From Bergeyella zoohelcum ATCC 43767 (lineage in GTDB: Bacteria > Bacteroidota > Bacteroidia > Flavobacteriales > Weeksellaceae): a stretch of DNA of 64,000 nucleotides. Where the stretch lies: assembly GCF_000301075.1 (NCBI RefSeq), contig NZ_JH932293.1, positions 829,708 to 893,707 of the forward strand, read 5' to 3'. A program made the position numbers and the translations under genes. The notes beneath the pieces are model-generated. The model had not been told where the DNA came from. It saw only the letters and a program-made list of their open reading frames with translations, and did no database searches. This document shows positions 16,734-25,398 of the stretch, one piece after another. The stretch's first letter is position 1. The number at the start of each line of letters is the position of its first letter.

Positions 16734-17519
16734 ATGACGATTCAAAACTTTGAAAATAATAGGGCTTTTACCCATGGGGAAGCGGTAAAAGTGCATTTTT
16801 TTAGAAGAAATGGAGAGCTGATTTTAGCCGAAGATACCTATTTTCATCTGATGTCATCCATGCGAAGAATGCGTATGGAAATACCGATGAACTATACTTT
16901 AGAGTATTTTACTTTCATGCTAAACAGCTTGGGAAATACAGCACAAAATGGGATACACCAGCTCATGGTTTTTCCTATTATGGAAAATGGTAAAAAGGTA
17001 ATTACTCATCATGAACACTTTTTAGCGATAAAAGATATTTGTGATATTCAGAAAACCGTAGTATTAGATATTCAGAAAGAGATTACAGTAAATACGCACT
17101 TTTTGAGCAATATCAGAACTTATAGTCCTGAAAATTGTTATGCTCAGGTGTATGCTGTGGAAAATGATTTAGACGATGTTATTTTGCTCAATCCTAATAA
17201 GAAAATTGCCAGAACTATCCATGGGAATCTACTTTTGCTGAAGGGGGAAGAACTAAGAGTGGTAAAACCATCAGAGGGTGCTTATTTGTCTCCGCTTATG
17301 GAGAGTTTTATTACCCATCTACATAAAAAGAAACTCGCTACCATTACAGAAGCCGAAATCGCTCCATTTGAAACCCAACAAGCCGAAGAGATTCTCCTTA
17401 TCTCTGATGAACTGGGCATTATGAGTGTAAATAAAATAAGAGCCAAATCATTTGAAAACAATAGATTTACTGATTTATTAGAAGATTGGAAGCAGAGTTT
17501 CGGAAATGACAAAGTTTAA
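16734..17519 (+). CDS. Class IV aminotransferase-like protein, possibly degenerate
   Basis: The 261-residue protein aligns with the branched-chain/4-amino-4-deoxychorismate lyase fold (PF01063). SNIRTYSPENCYAQVYA is followed by NDLDDVILLNPNKKIARTIHGNLLLL. In active class IV enzymes the first motif carries the PLP Schiff-base Lys; here Arg128 seems to take that place. The glutamate usual near residue 160 is also Arg. It may therefore not be a PLP enzyme. It follows the START-like gene after 94 bases. Confidence 0.7.
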   Translation: MTIQNFENNRAFTHGEAVKVHFFRRNGELILAEDTYFHLMSSMRRMRMEIPMNYTLEYFTFMLNSLGNTAQNGIHQLMVFPIMENGKKVITHHEHFLAIKDICDIQKTVVLDIQKEITVNTHFLSNIRTYSPENCYAQVYAVENDLDDVILLNPNKKIARTIHGNLLLLKGEELRVVKPSEGAYLSPLMESFITHLHKKKLATITEAEIAPFETQQAEEILLISDELGIMSVNKIRAKSFENNRFTDLLEDWKQSFGNDKV

Positions 17520-17525
17520 AGGAGA

Positions 17526-17688
17526 ATAAGAAGTGAAGGGATTATAAGTGATAAATCTAAGAGCTACTACATCCGCTAATAGCCTATAATATAGAAAGGT
17601 TAAAAAGCTAGAAAGGGGATAAGTTAAAAGCTATCTGCCATTCTCCAACAGCTAATCGCTAACGGTCATTTGCTAAATAGCTTCTATC
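17526..17688. repeat. Modular intergenic repeat
   Basis: This gap is made of short recurring words: AGAAGTGAAGGG, TAAAAGCTATCTGCCATTC (17625-17643, matching 3361-3379 in reverse with one change), and GCTAATCGCTAACGGTC. It separates the class IV aminotransferase-like gene from fabD. Confidence 0.65.
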
Positions 17689-17702
17689 CAATAAAAATAT
17701 CG

Positions 17703-17710
17703 TATTTTTG
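17703..17710 (+). promoter_or_regulatory. -7 box for fabD
   Basis: TATTTTTG ends 22 bases before the ATG at 17733. Confidence 0.55.
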
Positions 17711-17732
17711 CCAAATAATTTTTTTGAACAAC

Positions 17733-18608
17733 ATGAAAGCATTGGTTTTTCCAGGTCAAGGATCACAATTTGTAGGAATGGGTAAGGAATTGTATGATTC
17801 CAGAAAAGACATCAAAGATCTCATGGATTCTGCAAATGATATCCTTGGTTTCAATATTGTTTCTACAATGTTTCAAGGTACAGATGAAGACCTAAAACAA
17901 ACTTCGGTTACACAACCGGCTATTTTCATTCATTCTATTGCTACTGTAAAAGCTGCGGATGTTTTGGGAGCAGAAATGGTAGCTGGGCATTCTTTAGGAG
18001 AGTTTTCAGCACTCGTGGCATCGGGTGTTCTTTCTTTTGAAGATGGTCTGAAACTGGTAGCTGCAAGAGCTGCTGCCATGCAAAAAGCATGTGATGATAC
18101 CCCTAGCTCTATGGCTGCAGTATTAGGCTTAGCGGATGATATGGTAGAAAAAATCTGTGCAGAGGTAGAAGGTATTGTAGTTCCTGCGAATTACAACTGC
18201 CCAGGGCAGCTCGTAATCTCTGGAGAAACTGCTGCCGTGGAAAAGGCATGTGAAAAATTGAAGGAAGCGGGTGCCAAAAGAGCATTGTTACTTCCAGTAA
18301 ACGGAGCGTTTCATTCGCCATTGATGCAGTCTGCACAAGATGAACTTGCCGCAGCAATAGAAAATACTAAATTCAGAAAAGGTAATCTGCCAGTATATCA
18401 AAATATTACAACCACTGCTGTAACGGATCCTGTAGAAATACAGAAAAACCTTATTGCCCAACTTACTGGGCCTGTGAAGTGGACACAAACCATCCAAAAT
18501 ATGATTAAGGATGGTGCTACTCAGTTCGTAGAAGTAGGACCAGGGAAAACACTTCAAGGGCTTATCAAAAAAATTGATTCGTCGGTAACTGCCGTTTCTC
18601 CTTTCTAA
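17733..18608 (+). CDS. fabD: Malonyl-CoA:acyl-carrier-protein transacylase
   Basis: FabD transfers malonyl groups from CoA to ACP for fatty-acid synthesis. The 291-residue product shows FPGQGSQFVGMG at the N-terminus, the nucleophile Ser in GHSLGEFSA, the malonyl-binding Arg in AARAAAMQ, and the catalytic His in GAFHSPLM. A reading extended upstream to 17670 passes through the promoter and was rejected. It lies 10 bases ahead of the GHMP kinase gene and is probably co-transcribed with it; other fab genes are not here. Confidence 0.95.
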   Translation: MKALVFPGQGSQFVGMGKELYDSRKDIKDLMDSANDILGFNIVSTMFQGTDEDLKQTSVTQPAIFIHSIATVKAADVLGAEMVAGHSLGEFSALVASGVLSFEDGLKLVAARAAAMQKACDDTPSSMAAVLGLADDMVEKICAEVEGIVVPANYNCPGQLVISGETAAVEKACEKLKEAGAKRALLLPVNGAFHSPLMQSAQDELAAAIENTKFRKGNLPVYQNITTTAVTDPVEIQKNLIAQLTGPVKWTQTIQNMIKDGATQFVEVGPGKTLQGLIKKIDSSVTAVSPF

Positions 18609-18618
18609 AATCATTTGC

Positions 18619-19539
18619 ATGGTTGCGGATGCTCAATATATTCATTCTCCAGGTAAGCTCATGCTCACTGGAGAATATTTTGTTTTAGACGGTGCTAAAA
18701 CGCTGGCTGTTCCTACAGTGTTAGGACAATCTTTTCAATGTATAGAGGAACAAAGTACCATCCCTTTACTCATATGGAATGCTTACCATCTTGAAAAGCT
18801 ATGGCTTTCATTTACCGTTAATTACCGTACTTGGGAAATCATAGCCACCAATGATATAGAAGCGACTGATTTCATTGTGAATACGCTAAAAATCATTCAA
18901 AAAAAATCAAAAACAAAACTCCAAGAAAATATACAATATTCTATTTCTACGCGTTTGGAATTTCCCTCTGATTATGGATTGGGAAGTAGCTCTACGCTGA
19001 TGACCAATTTAGGAAAATGGGCGAATATAGATGCCTTTGAACTTAATGCTCAGGCGTTGGGAGGTAGTGGCTATGATATTGCCGTAGCCATTTGCCAAAA
19101 ACCTATTATTTACGCTCTCAAAGCACAAAAACCTACTTATACGGAAGTACAATTTTCTCCTACTTTCCGTGATGAAATTATTTTCATTCACCTTGGAAAA
19201 AAACAAAACTCTCGCGAAGGAATAAAAAAATATAGAACTAAAGAAAAATCTGAAAAACTCATACTGCAAATCAATGATTTAACAGAAGAAACATTGCTCT
19301 GTGATGACATTGCCACCTTTTCAGAGCTCATGGTTCAGCATGAAAATATTGTTAGTCATTTCTTAGAAATACCCACTGCTAAAGCATTACTATTCCCAGA
19401 ATGCCCTGTATTTATAAAAAGTTTAGGTGCTTGGGGCGGTGATTTCGTAATGAGTAGAAAGTTTAATGGCTACCAAGATTATTTCGCTTCTAAAAATATT
19501 ACCACCATTTTGGATTGGAAAACCTTAATTAAGGGATAA
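18619..19539 (+). CDS. GYDIA-family GHMP kinase
   Basis: The 306-residue small-molecule kinase has GHMP motif 1 (SPGKLMLTGEYFVLDG), the phosphate-binding PSDYGLGSSSTL (residues 116-127) and GGSGYDIAVA (148-157), which names the family. The Asp of GYDIA is placed like the catalytic Asp of mevalonate and phosphomevalonate kinases. Flavobacteriia use the mevalonate route, and relatives of this gene elsewhere lie beside HMG-CoA reductase, so a mevalonate kinase role is plausible but unproven. Here it sits 10 bases after fabD. Confidence 0.85.
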   Translation: MVADAQYIHSPGKLMLTGEYFVLDGAKTLAVPTVLGQSFQCIEEQSTIPLLIWNAYHLEKLWLSFTVNYRTWEIIATNDIEATDFIVNTLKIIQKKSKTKLQENIQYSISTRLEFPSDYGLGSSSTLMTNLGKWANIDAFELNAQALGGSGYDIAVAICQKPIIYALKAQKPTYTEVQFSPTFRDEIIFIHLGKKQNSREGIKKYRTKEKSEKLILQINDLTEETLLCDDIATFSELMVQHENIVSHFLEIPTAKALLFPECPVFIKSLGAWGGDFVMSRKFNGYQDYFASKNITTILDWKTLIKG

Positions 19540-19567
19540 TATTAACCCTCACTCAAATCATATTAAA

Positions 19568-20113
19568 ATGAACCTTAAAGATACTTATTTTCTCGGAAAA
19601 ATTACCAGAACACACGGACTAAAAGGTAATGTAGTATTAAAATTAGATACTGATCAGCCCGAAATGTACAATGAGCTACAAGGGGTATTTATAGAAATCA
19701 ATGGATTATTGGTGCCTTTTTTTATAGAAACCCAACAGTGGACGAAAGATAATTCTAAAATTATTTCTTTTAAAAATAGTACTCCCCAAATGGTAGAGCA
19801 AATAGTGAACAGAAATGTATATCTTCCGCTTTCTACATTGCCCCAACTCACAGGGAATCAGTTTTATTATCATGAAGTTATCGGGTTTAGCGTAGTGCAA
19901 GAAAACGGTGCCGTATGCGGGAAAATTACCGCTATCAATGACCAAACAGCTCAGCACTATTTCATTCTTGATTTGGAAGGAAAGGAGGTCATCATTCCTA
20001 TCATTAAGGACTGGATGATCTCTGTGGATAGAGAAAATAAAAGCATAATGATGCAGCTTCCAGAAGGGCTTATGGATGTTTTTCTCACCAAAAGCGTGAA
20101 TGATGAGGGATAA
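19568..20113 (+). CDS. rimM: Ribosome maturation factor RimM
   Basis: RimM helps assemble the 30S head with protein S19. The 181-residue product has the N-terminal RimM barrel (YFLGKITRTHGLKGNVVLKLDTD) and a C-terminal PRC barrel (YYHEVIGFSV... EVIIPIIKDWMISVD). Its usual partner rpsP is not adjacent; it instead follows the GHMP kinase by 28 bases. A -7 box for asnS lies just after its stop. Confidence 0.9.
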   Translation: MNLKDTYFLGKITRTHGLKGNVVLKLDTDQPEMYNELQGVFIEINGLLVPFFIETQQWTKDNSKIISFKNSTPQMVEQIVNRNVYLPLSTLPQLTGNQFYYHEVIGFSVVQENGAVCGKITAINDQTAQHYFILDLEGKEVIIPIIKDWMISVDRENKSIMMQLPEGLMDVFLTKSVNDEG

Positions 20114-20129
20114 AATCCTAAATTTATCT

Positions 20130-20137
20130 TACTTTTG
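20130..20137 (+). promoter_or_regulatory. -7 box for asnS
   Basis: TACTTTTG ends 18 bases before the asnS ATG, so asnS has its own promoter although rimM is close upstream. Confidence 0.55.
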
Positions 20138-20155
20138 TACACTTATTAATAAATC

Positions 20156-21604
20156 ATGAAAAGACAAACGATAAAAGAAATATTAGCAGATTATAAGAAG
20201 TTTATTCATCAAGACATTACTATACAAGGCTGGGTGAGGGCATTTCGCTCTAATAGGTTCATCGCTTTAAATGATGGCTCTACCATAGAAAATATCCAGG
20301 CGGTAGTGGATTATGAAAAATGGGATGAGCATCTCATTAAAAATATTAAAACCGCTTCTTCTCTGAAAATTACAGGCGAAGTAGTAGAAAGCGAAGGGAA
20401 AGGGCAGGCTGTAGAAATCATCGTAAAGAAGATAGACATTTTAGGAGATAATTTCTCCGAAGAAATGGAAAAAACCGTACTTCAGCCTAAGAAACACTCT
20501 TTGGAAATTCTGAGAGAGCAAGCTCATTTGCGTTTCAGAACTAATCTCTTCGGGGCGGTTTTTAGAGTACGAAGTGCCGTGAGTTTTGCCATTCATCAGT
20601 TTTTTAATCAAAATCAATTTTTCTATATCAACACGCCTATCATCACAGGAGCAGATGCCGAAGGGGCTGGGGAAATGTTTGGTGTGACGAACTTTGACCT
20701 TAATAATATTCCGAAAAACGATGCTGGGGAAGTAGATTTTACCGAAGACTTTTTTGGTAAAAAGACGAGTCTTACCGTTTCTGGACAGCTAGAAGCAGAA
20801 ACAGCCGCAATGGGATTAGGTAGGGTATATACTTTCGGGCCTACTTTTCGTGCCGAGAACTCTAATACCACGAGACACCTTGCCGAATTTTGGATGGTAG
20901 AACCTGAGGTGGCATTTAATAACTTGGAAGATAATATAGACTTGGCAGAGGATTTTCTCAAGTTCGTTATTCAGTATGTCTTAGACCATTGTAAAGATGA
21001 TTTAGCATTCCTTGATAAAAGATTTGCCGAAGAACAAAAGCAAAAACCAGAAAAAGATAGAGCGAAAGAAGGACTGATAGAAAAGCTAGAAAAAGTAGTA
21101 AAATCTAGATTTAAGAGAGTTTCTTATTCGGAAGCCATCGATATTCTGATGAATTCTAAGGAGAATAAAAAAGGAAAATTCCAATTCCCAGTAGAAGCAT
21201 GGGGGGCTGATTTACAATCTGAACACGAAAGATATTTGGTAGAGAAACATTTTGAATGTCCAGTAGTACTTTTTGACTACCCGAAAGAGATTAAAGCCTT
21301 CTATATGAGACTGAATGAGGACAATAAAACTGTAGCCGCCATGGATGTACTCTTCCCAGGAATAGGAGAAATCATCGGTGGGTCTCAAAGAGAGGAAAGA
21401 CTAGATGTACTTCAGCAAAAAATGAACGAAATGGGGGTAGATCAGGAAGAACTTTGGTGGTATCTAGACACTAGAAAGTTCGGTTCTGTACCTCATGCGG
21501 GCTTTGGTTTAGGATTAGAGAGATTGGTACTTTTCGTAACGGGAATGACCAATATCAGAGATGTAATCCCTTTCCCAAGAACACCTAAAAACGCAGAATT
21601 TTAA
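20156..21604 (+). CDS. asnS: Asparaginyl-tRNA synthetase
   Basis: This class II synthetase charges tRNA-Asn. It has an N-terminal OB fold ([19 protein letters not shown]). Class II motif 2 is [21 protein letters not shown], and motif 3 is [16 protein letters not shown] with the terminal [11 protein letters not shown]. The 482-residue length, with a helical insert around residues 280-320, is normal for Bacteroidota. It ends with a terminator at 21637-21667. Confidence 0.96.
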   Translation: MKRQTIKEILADYKKFIHQDITIQGWVRAFRSNRFIALNDGSTIENIQAVVDYEKWDEHLIKNIKTASSLKITGEVVESEGKGQAVEIIVKKIDILGDNFSEEMEKTVLQPKKHSLEILREQAHLRFRTNLFGAVFRVRSAVSFAIHQFFNQNQFFYINTPIITGADAEGAGEMFGVTNFDLNNIPKNDAGEVDFTEDFFGKKTSLTVSGQLEAETAAMGLGRVYTFGPTFRAENSNTTRHLAEFWMVEPEVAFNNLEDNIDLAEDFLKFVIQYVLDHCKDDLAFLDKRFAEEQKQKPEKDRAKEGLIEKLEKVVKSRFKRVSYSEAIDILMNSKENKKGKFQFPVEAWGADLQSEHERYLVEKHFECPVVLFDYPKEIKAFYMRLNEDNKTVAAMDVLFPGIGEIIGGSQREERLDVLQQKMNEMGVDQEELWWYLDTRKFGSVPHAGFGLGLERLVLFVTGMTNIRDVIPFPRTPKNAEF

Positions 21605-21636
21605 TCGTATCGTGTAACAAATTCTCATCAATATAT

Positions 21637-21667
21637 AAGACTTTCTTCAGCGGAAAGTCTTATTTTT
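21637..21667 (+). terminator. Terminator after asnS
   Basis: AAGACTTTC (21637-21645) pairs with GAAAGTCTT (21653-21661), followed by ATTTTT. Confidence 0.8.
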
Positions 21668-21688
21668 ACAAAAATTTTGTACTCTACT

Positions 21689-23155
21689 ATGCTAAAACAA
21701 AACCTCCAGATAAAACTCGGGCAAAAACTTGCTCCTCAACAGATTCAACTTATGAAGCTGATACAGTTGGCTACATTAGAGTTTGAAGAGGAACTAGAGC
21801 GTGAATTAGAGGAAAATCCGGCTTTGGAAAGAGCTTTGGATAAGGATAGTAATGAAGACAAATACGATGAGCTGGGAGATGAATATGAGAATGAAGGCAG
21901 TGAAAGCATAGAAACGGATTTCGATGTAGAGGAATATCTTTTTGATGATGAGCCTTCTTATAAAACCGCTTCTAGTAATTACTCACCAGATGATGAAGAG
22001 TTTGATAATCAAAGTCTTCTCACCGAAGGACAATCTCTTTATGAGTACCTTATTGAGCAAATTAACTTGGTAAACATAGATGAAGAAGACCTTAAAATAG
22101 CGGAATATCTTATCGGGAATTTAGACAATGACGGCTATCTTCGTAGGGAAATAAAATCCATCGTAGATGATTTGGCGTTTTCTGTAGGAATTTATACCAA
22201 AGTAGATAAGGTAGAAGATGTCCTTTTAAATTATGTTCAGAAGTTAGATCCTCCAGGCGTAGGGGCGAGAAGTCTCCAAGAGTGTCTCCTCCTCCAAATT
22301 GAAAAAAAGGTTACCGCAGATAAAGCAGTGGCACTGGCAGCAGATATTCTTAGAAATCAGTTTGATGCACTTACCAATAAGCACTATAAGAAAATCATCC
22401 AAAAATACAGCATTGATGAAGATGATTTAAGAGATGCCTTAGATGAAATTTCTAAACTCTCTCCGAAGGTGGGAGGTAATTTTGACACACAAACCATTAC
22501 ATTAAACCAAGAGATTATTCCTGATTTTCAGATTCAGGTAAAGGAAGGGAAAGTGATACCATCATTAAATGGAAAGAATGCACCTACCCTTAGAGTATCA
22601 GAAGAATACAAGGAAATTCTCTCCACCTATTCACATGATAAAAAATCTGCAGAACATAAACAGGCTGCCCTTTTTATCAAACAAAAATTGGATGCTGCCA
22701 AATGGTATATAGATGCTATTAATCAGAGACAGAATACACTTCTACAGACTATTATGGCGATAGTAGATTTACAAAAAGATTATTTCATTACGGGAGATGA
22801 TAAAGATCTTAAACCGATGATCCTTAAAGATGTAGCAGATATTACGGGATTTGATATTTCTACTATTTCTAGAGTGGTAAAAAGCAAGTACGCGGATACA
22901 CCGAACGGTATTATCCTACTGAAAAATCTATTCTCAGACTCCCTTACCAATGACGAGGGCGAAGAGGTTTCTACCAAAGAAATTAAACAACATCTACAAG
23001 AGGCCATTGATAATGAGAATAAAAGAAAACCTTATACAGATGATGCCTTGGTAACCATCTTGAAAGAAAAAGGCTATAATATTGCGAGAAGAACTATTGC
23101 TAAATACCGCGAACAGCTTAATATCCCCGTAGCCCGACTGAGAAAAGAGCTGTAA
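21689..23155 (+). CDS. rpoN: RNA polymerase sigma-54 factor
   Basis: Sigma-54 directs RNA polymerase to -24/-12 promoters and needs an AAA+ activator. The 488-residue product has the Gln/Leu-rich region I (LKQNLQIKLGQKLAPQQIQLMKLIQL) and an acidic linker. The core-binding and HTH regions follow, and the RpoN box ARRTIAKYREQL is near the C-terminus. The ATG at 21689 is preferred over an in-frame TTG four codons earlier. No activator gene is in the window. Confidence 0.95.
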   Translation: MLKQNLQIKLGQKLAPQQIQLMKLIQLATLEFEEELERELEENPALERALDKDSNEDKYDELGDEYENEGSESIETDFDVEEYLFDDEPSYKTASSNYSPDDEEFDNQSLLTEGQSLYEYLIEQINLVNIDEEDLKIAEYLIGNLDNDGYLRREIKSIVDDLAFSVGIYTKVDKVEDVLLNYVQKLDPPGVGARSLQECLLLQIEKKVTADKAVALAADILRNQFDALTNKHYKKIIQKYSIDEDDLRDALDEISKLSPKVGGNFDTQTITLNQEIIPDFQIQVKEGKVIPSLNGKNAPTLRVSEEYKEILSTYSHDKKSAEHKQAALFIKQKLDAAKWYIDAINQRQNTLLQTIMAIVDLQKDYFITGDDKDLKPMILKDVADITGFDISTISRVVKSKYADTPNGIILLKNLFSDSLTNDEGEEVSTKEIKQHLQEAIDNENKRKPYTDDALVTILKEKGYNIARRTIAKYREQLNIPVARLRKEL

Positions 23156-23198
23156 AATTTTATACGAAGATTAAAGAAGCGTGTAAATAAGTATGTTA

Positions 23199-23240
23199 GA
23201 AAAAAAGCCCACTGAAAATCAGTGGGCTAAATATTTTTTT
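23199..23240. terminator. Bidirectional terminator between rpoN and ssrA
   Basis: GCCCACTGA (23207-23215) pairs with TCAGTGGGC (23219-23227). It is flanked by eight A on the left and a T run on the right, so it serves both converging genes. Confidence 0.88.
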
Positions 23241-23241
23241 G

Positions 23242-23640
23242 TGGAGCTGGAGGGATTCGAACCCTCGTCCAAACAAGCAATACGCAAGCTTTCTACATGC
23301 TTATTTTGTTTTTAATTTTCGATTGAAAACAGAGAACAAACACCCAATTTCCAACTTATCTTCTAAAGTTTTTCGTCCTTTGACCGAAGCGTTCAAAGGC
23401 TTATTTCTGCATTTCCCATGCCTCATACTCGGACGCCGCAGAACGGAGCTTCCGTGAGACATCTTGTTTCCTTACTGTACTTCGGGAAAAACGCTTATCT
23501 TACTATACTTCAGATTAAGCAGCAAGAGCATACTCTTCGTTGCCAGTTAAATTCTTGTAGCAAGGGATTAAAGAGATCGCGCTACGGTTCTCTGCATGCT
23601 TACTTACCCATTGGTCTTGCTGTCGAAACCGGTCAGCCCC
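23242..23640 (-). ncRNA. ssrA: Transfer-messenger RNA (tmRNA)
   Basis: Read on the minus strand, the RNA begins GGGGCTGACCGGTTTCGACA and ends with a T-arm GGGTTCGAATCCC and AGCTCCA with encoded CCA. The ends pair as the tRNA-like acceptor stem (GGGGCT with AGCTCC). The tag reading frame is 23544-23515: GGC AAC GAA GAG TAT GCT CTT GCT GCT TAA, giving GNEEYALAA. It rescues stalled ribosomes with SmpB, which is not in the window. Apparent protein reading frames on the plus strand here are artefacts. Confidence 0.96.
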
Positions 23641-23657
23641 TATTAGGATAAGTCCTG

Positions 23658-23665
23658 CAAAGATA
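23658..23665 (-). promoter_or_regulatory. -7 box for ssrA
   Basis: TATCTTTG on the minus strand lies 17 bases upstream of the mature 5' end at 23640. Confidence 0.6.
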
Positions 23666-23705
23666 GGGATTTTTTGTTATATTCGATTTTTTAGCAGATA
23701 AATCT

Positions 23706-23713
23706 TATCTTTG
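23706..23713 (+). promoter_or_regulatory. -7 box for ridA
   Basis: TATCTTTG ends 13 bases before the ridA ATG. Confidence 0.6.
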
Positions 23714-23726
23714 CAAAAATACTATC

Positions 23727-24107
23727 ATGAAAAATATTATTCATACAGAAAATGCTCCTGCAGCAATAGGTCCTTATTCACAAGCGATTAGCGTAAACGG
23801 AATGCTATTTATTTCGGGTCAGTTACCTGTAAATCCTACTACAGGAGAGGTGGTGGAAGGGATAGCAGAAGCTACCCATCAGGTGATGAAAAACCTTGAA
23901 GCGATTCTTTTAGAGGCAGGAATGGATTTTTCTCATGTGGTAAAATCTTCTATTTTCTTGAAAGATATGGGAGATTTTGTAGCGATGAATGATGTTTATG
24001 CTTCCTACCTTCAGGAAGGAAATTATCCTGCTCGTGAAACGGTGCAGGTGGCTTGCTTGCCTAAGAATGTAGAGGTAGAAATTTCCATGATTGCTTATAA
24101 GGGATAA
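23727..24107 (+). CDS. ridA: RidA family enamine/imine deaminase
   Basis: The 126-residue trimeric YjgF/RidA protein hydrolyses reactive 2-aminoacrylate and related imines released by PLP enzymes. It shows APAAIGPYSQAISV at the N-terminus, FISGQLPVNP, and YPARETVQVACLP, which carries the key Arg of active members, then EISMIAY at the end. It is divergent from ssrA. Its stop overlaps the next gene's ATG by one base (TAATG), suggesting coupling. Confidence 0.92.
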   Translation: MKNIIHTENAPAAIGPYSQAISVNGMLFISGQLPVNPTTGEVVEGIAEATHQVMKNLEAILLEAGMDFSHVVKSSIFLKDMGDFVAMNDVYASYLQEGNYPARETVQVACLPKNVEVEISMIAYKG

Positions 24108-24532
24108 TGGATTTTTTGCGGAATACTTTTGCAGTTTTGTTGGGGCTTGCCGTGGCGGCAGGAATCATCACATTGGGTATTCGCATGAATCCGAACTGGG
24201 TTACCTTTGATGAATTTTCCCCTTTTCGGCATTGGCGTTATTTTTTAACTTCCATGAAAGATCAGAATGATTTTTTTGCTTCTTTATTGGTCTTTACAGG
24301 AGTAGGTTCTATTGTAGGTGGGGTTTGTACAGCAATTATTGTGCGTTATGCTAAGGTGGCTTATGCTATTCTTATAGGGTTTATCTTATTATTCATTGCG
24401 GTTTTAGATATTATTTTTAATCCTTTCCATCCTGTTTTTTACAAGATTTCTATTTTTCTTACTTTCTTTCCTTTTGCGTGGGTAGGTGGTAAAATAGTGG
24501 AAGTGATGTATAATAAAAGAAGTAAAAGATGA
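24107..24532 (+). CDS. Small polytopic membrane protein
   Basis: The 141-residue protein has four predicted transmembrane segments: near the N-terminus (FAVLLGLAVAAGIITLGI), around residue 62, around 85-105 and near 115-130. The C-terminus is basic. It is coupled to ridA by a TAATG overlap. I do not recognise a characterised family; similar small proteins are usually annotated as hypothetical. A terminator follows. Confidence 0.7.
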   Translation: MDFLRNTFAVLLGLAVAAGIITLGIRMNPNWVTFDEFSPFRHWRYFLTSMKDQNDFFASLLVFTGVGSIVGGVCTAIIVRYAKVAYAILIGFILLFIAVLDIIFNPFHPVFYKISIFLTFFPFAWVGGKIVEVMYNKRSKR

Positions 24533-24571
24533 TAATGATCCCTGTGGGATATAATGCTATTAAAACAAAAG

Positions 24572-24600
24572 AGGCTCTCCAAAATTGGAAAGCCTTTTTT
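24572..24600 (+). terminator. Terminator after the ridA operon
   Basis: AGGCTCTCCAA and TTGGAAAGCCT pair with one mismatch and are followed by TTTTTT. It also lies between converging genes. Confidence 0.75.
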
Positions 24601-24616
24601 ATTCAGTGTGGTGAGG

Positions 24617-25207
24617 TTATTTTCCTAATGCAATGTTGTAAGAAACTCCTGCACTTAGACCACCGAGCTGGTAATCTTGATTGAGGATTTTCCCCTCGTT
24701 ACCAGTAAATACTTTTTGGTATTGTAAGAAGAAATTCCAGTTTCTATTATGGTATCCTAGTTCTGGCTTTATATAGAAGCCTCCATCTGGGCGTAGTGTA
24801 TTGTGATGTGCTGCTACATAATCATCTCCGCTGGTGATGAAACCATAGCCCAAATCGGCACCGAAGTAAATTCCCTTGCTATCAGGGTAATACCTTAGTA
24901 ATAATGCGGCGGGGATTAATCCTGCATCATTATTGTTTAGGGTAATATTGCCAGTGGCTTTATTGTCTCTTCCGAAAAAATGTGTGTAGCCCGTAGCGAG
25001 TCCTAATCCGAAATGAGGCGTTACCAGATATTGGTAAGCTACATCTATTCCTGCTGAAAGTCCGAAATTAGAAGCAGGGAGTGAGTGCCCTATATTTGCA
25101 CCTACTTTTAGCATGTTTTTCATGGATAGCCCTTCGCTATTCTGTGCGGAAAGCAATCCACTTGCTATGATTCCTGCACTGAGTGCTATTTTTTTTACAA
25201 AACTCAT
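24617..25207 (-). CDS. Outer membrane beta-barrel protein
   Basis: The 196-residue protein has a signal peptide ending LLSAQ and a small barrel pattern with repeated Gly-aromatic strands (HFGLGLATGYTHFFG, GIYFGADLGYGFIT, WNFFLQYQKVF) and a C-terminal strand LSAGVSYNIALGK. It resembles 8-stranded OmpA/OmpW-like barrels; no specific function can be given. The 16-base palindrome TATCATGCTCATGATA (25271-25286) lies upstream of its start. Confidence 0.72.
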   Translation of the reverse strand: MSFVKKIALSAGIIASGLLSAQNSEGLSMKNMLKVGANIGHSLPASNFGLSAGIDVAYQYLVTPHFGLGLATGYTHFFGRDNKATGNITLNNNDAGLIPAALLLRYYPDSKGIYFGADLGYGFITSGDDYVAAHHNTLRPDGGFYIKPELGYHNRNWNFFLQYQKVFTGNEGKILNQDYQLGGLSAGVSYNIALGK

Positions 25208-25270
25208 AACTATAATTTTTGAATTATTTTTTTTATGTTGCTATTTTATTTTAATGTTGATTTTTCATGC

Positions 25271-25286
25271 TATCATGCTCATGATA
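25271..25286. promoter_or_regulatory. 16-base palindrome, possible operator
   Basis: TATCATG-CT-CATGATA is a perfect inverted repeat, about 65 bases upstream of the outer membrane protein ATG. No regulator is assigned. Confidence 0.3.
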
Positions 25287-25328
25287 ATATGAAAAAACAG
25301 GTTTTATGTGATTTTTCTATACAAGTAT

Positions 25329-25370
25329 AGGCATTCTTTTTCTAAAGGAGTGCCTTTAGAATATTTTTTT
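25329..25370 (+). terminator. Hairpin with T run between prfB and the outer membrane protein gene
   Basis: TTCTAAAGG (25340-25348) pairs with CCTTTAGAA (25353-25361), followed by seven T on the plus strand. A competing pairing also exists: AGGCATTC (25329-25336) with GAGTGCCT (25348-25355). No rightward gene is upstream, so the transcript it would end is unknown. Confidence 0.45.
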
Positions 25371-25398
25371 AACAGAAATTGAGAATTTTTATTACTTT

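Noticed and set aside
23239-23651. Small plus-strand protein genes at 23239-23457 and 23418-23651
   Set aside because: They lie entirely within the tmRNA gene, which is identified by both conserved ends, the acceptor pairing and the tag frame.
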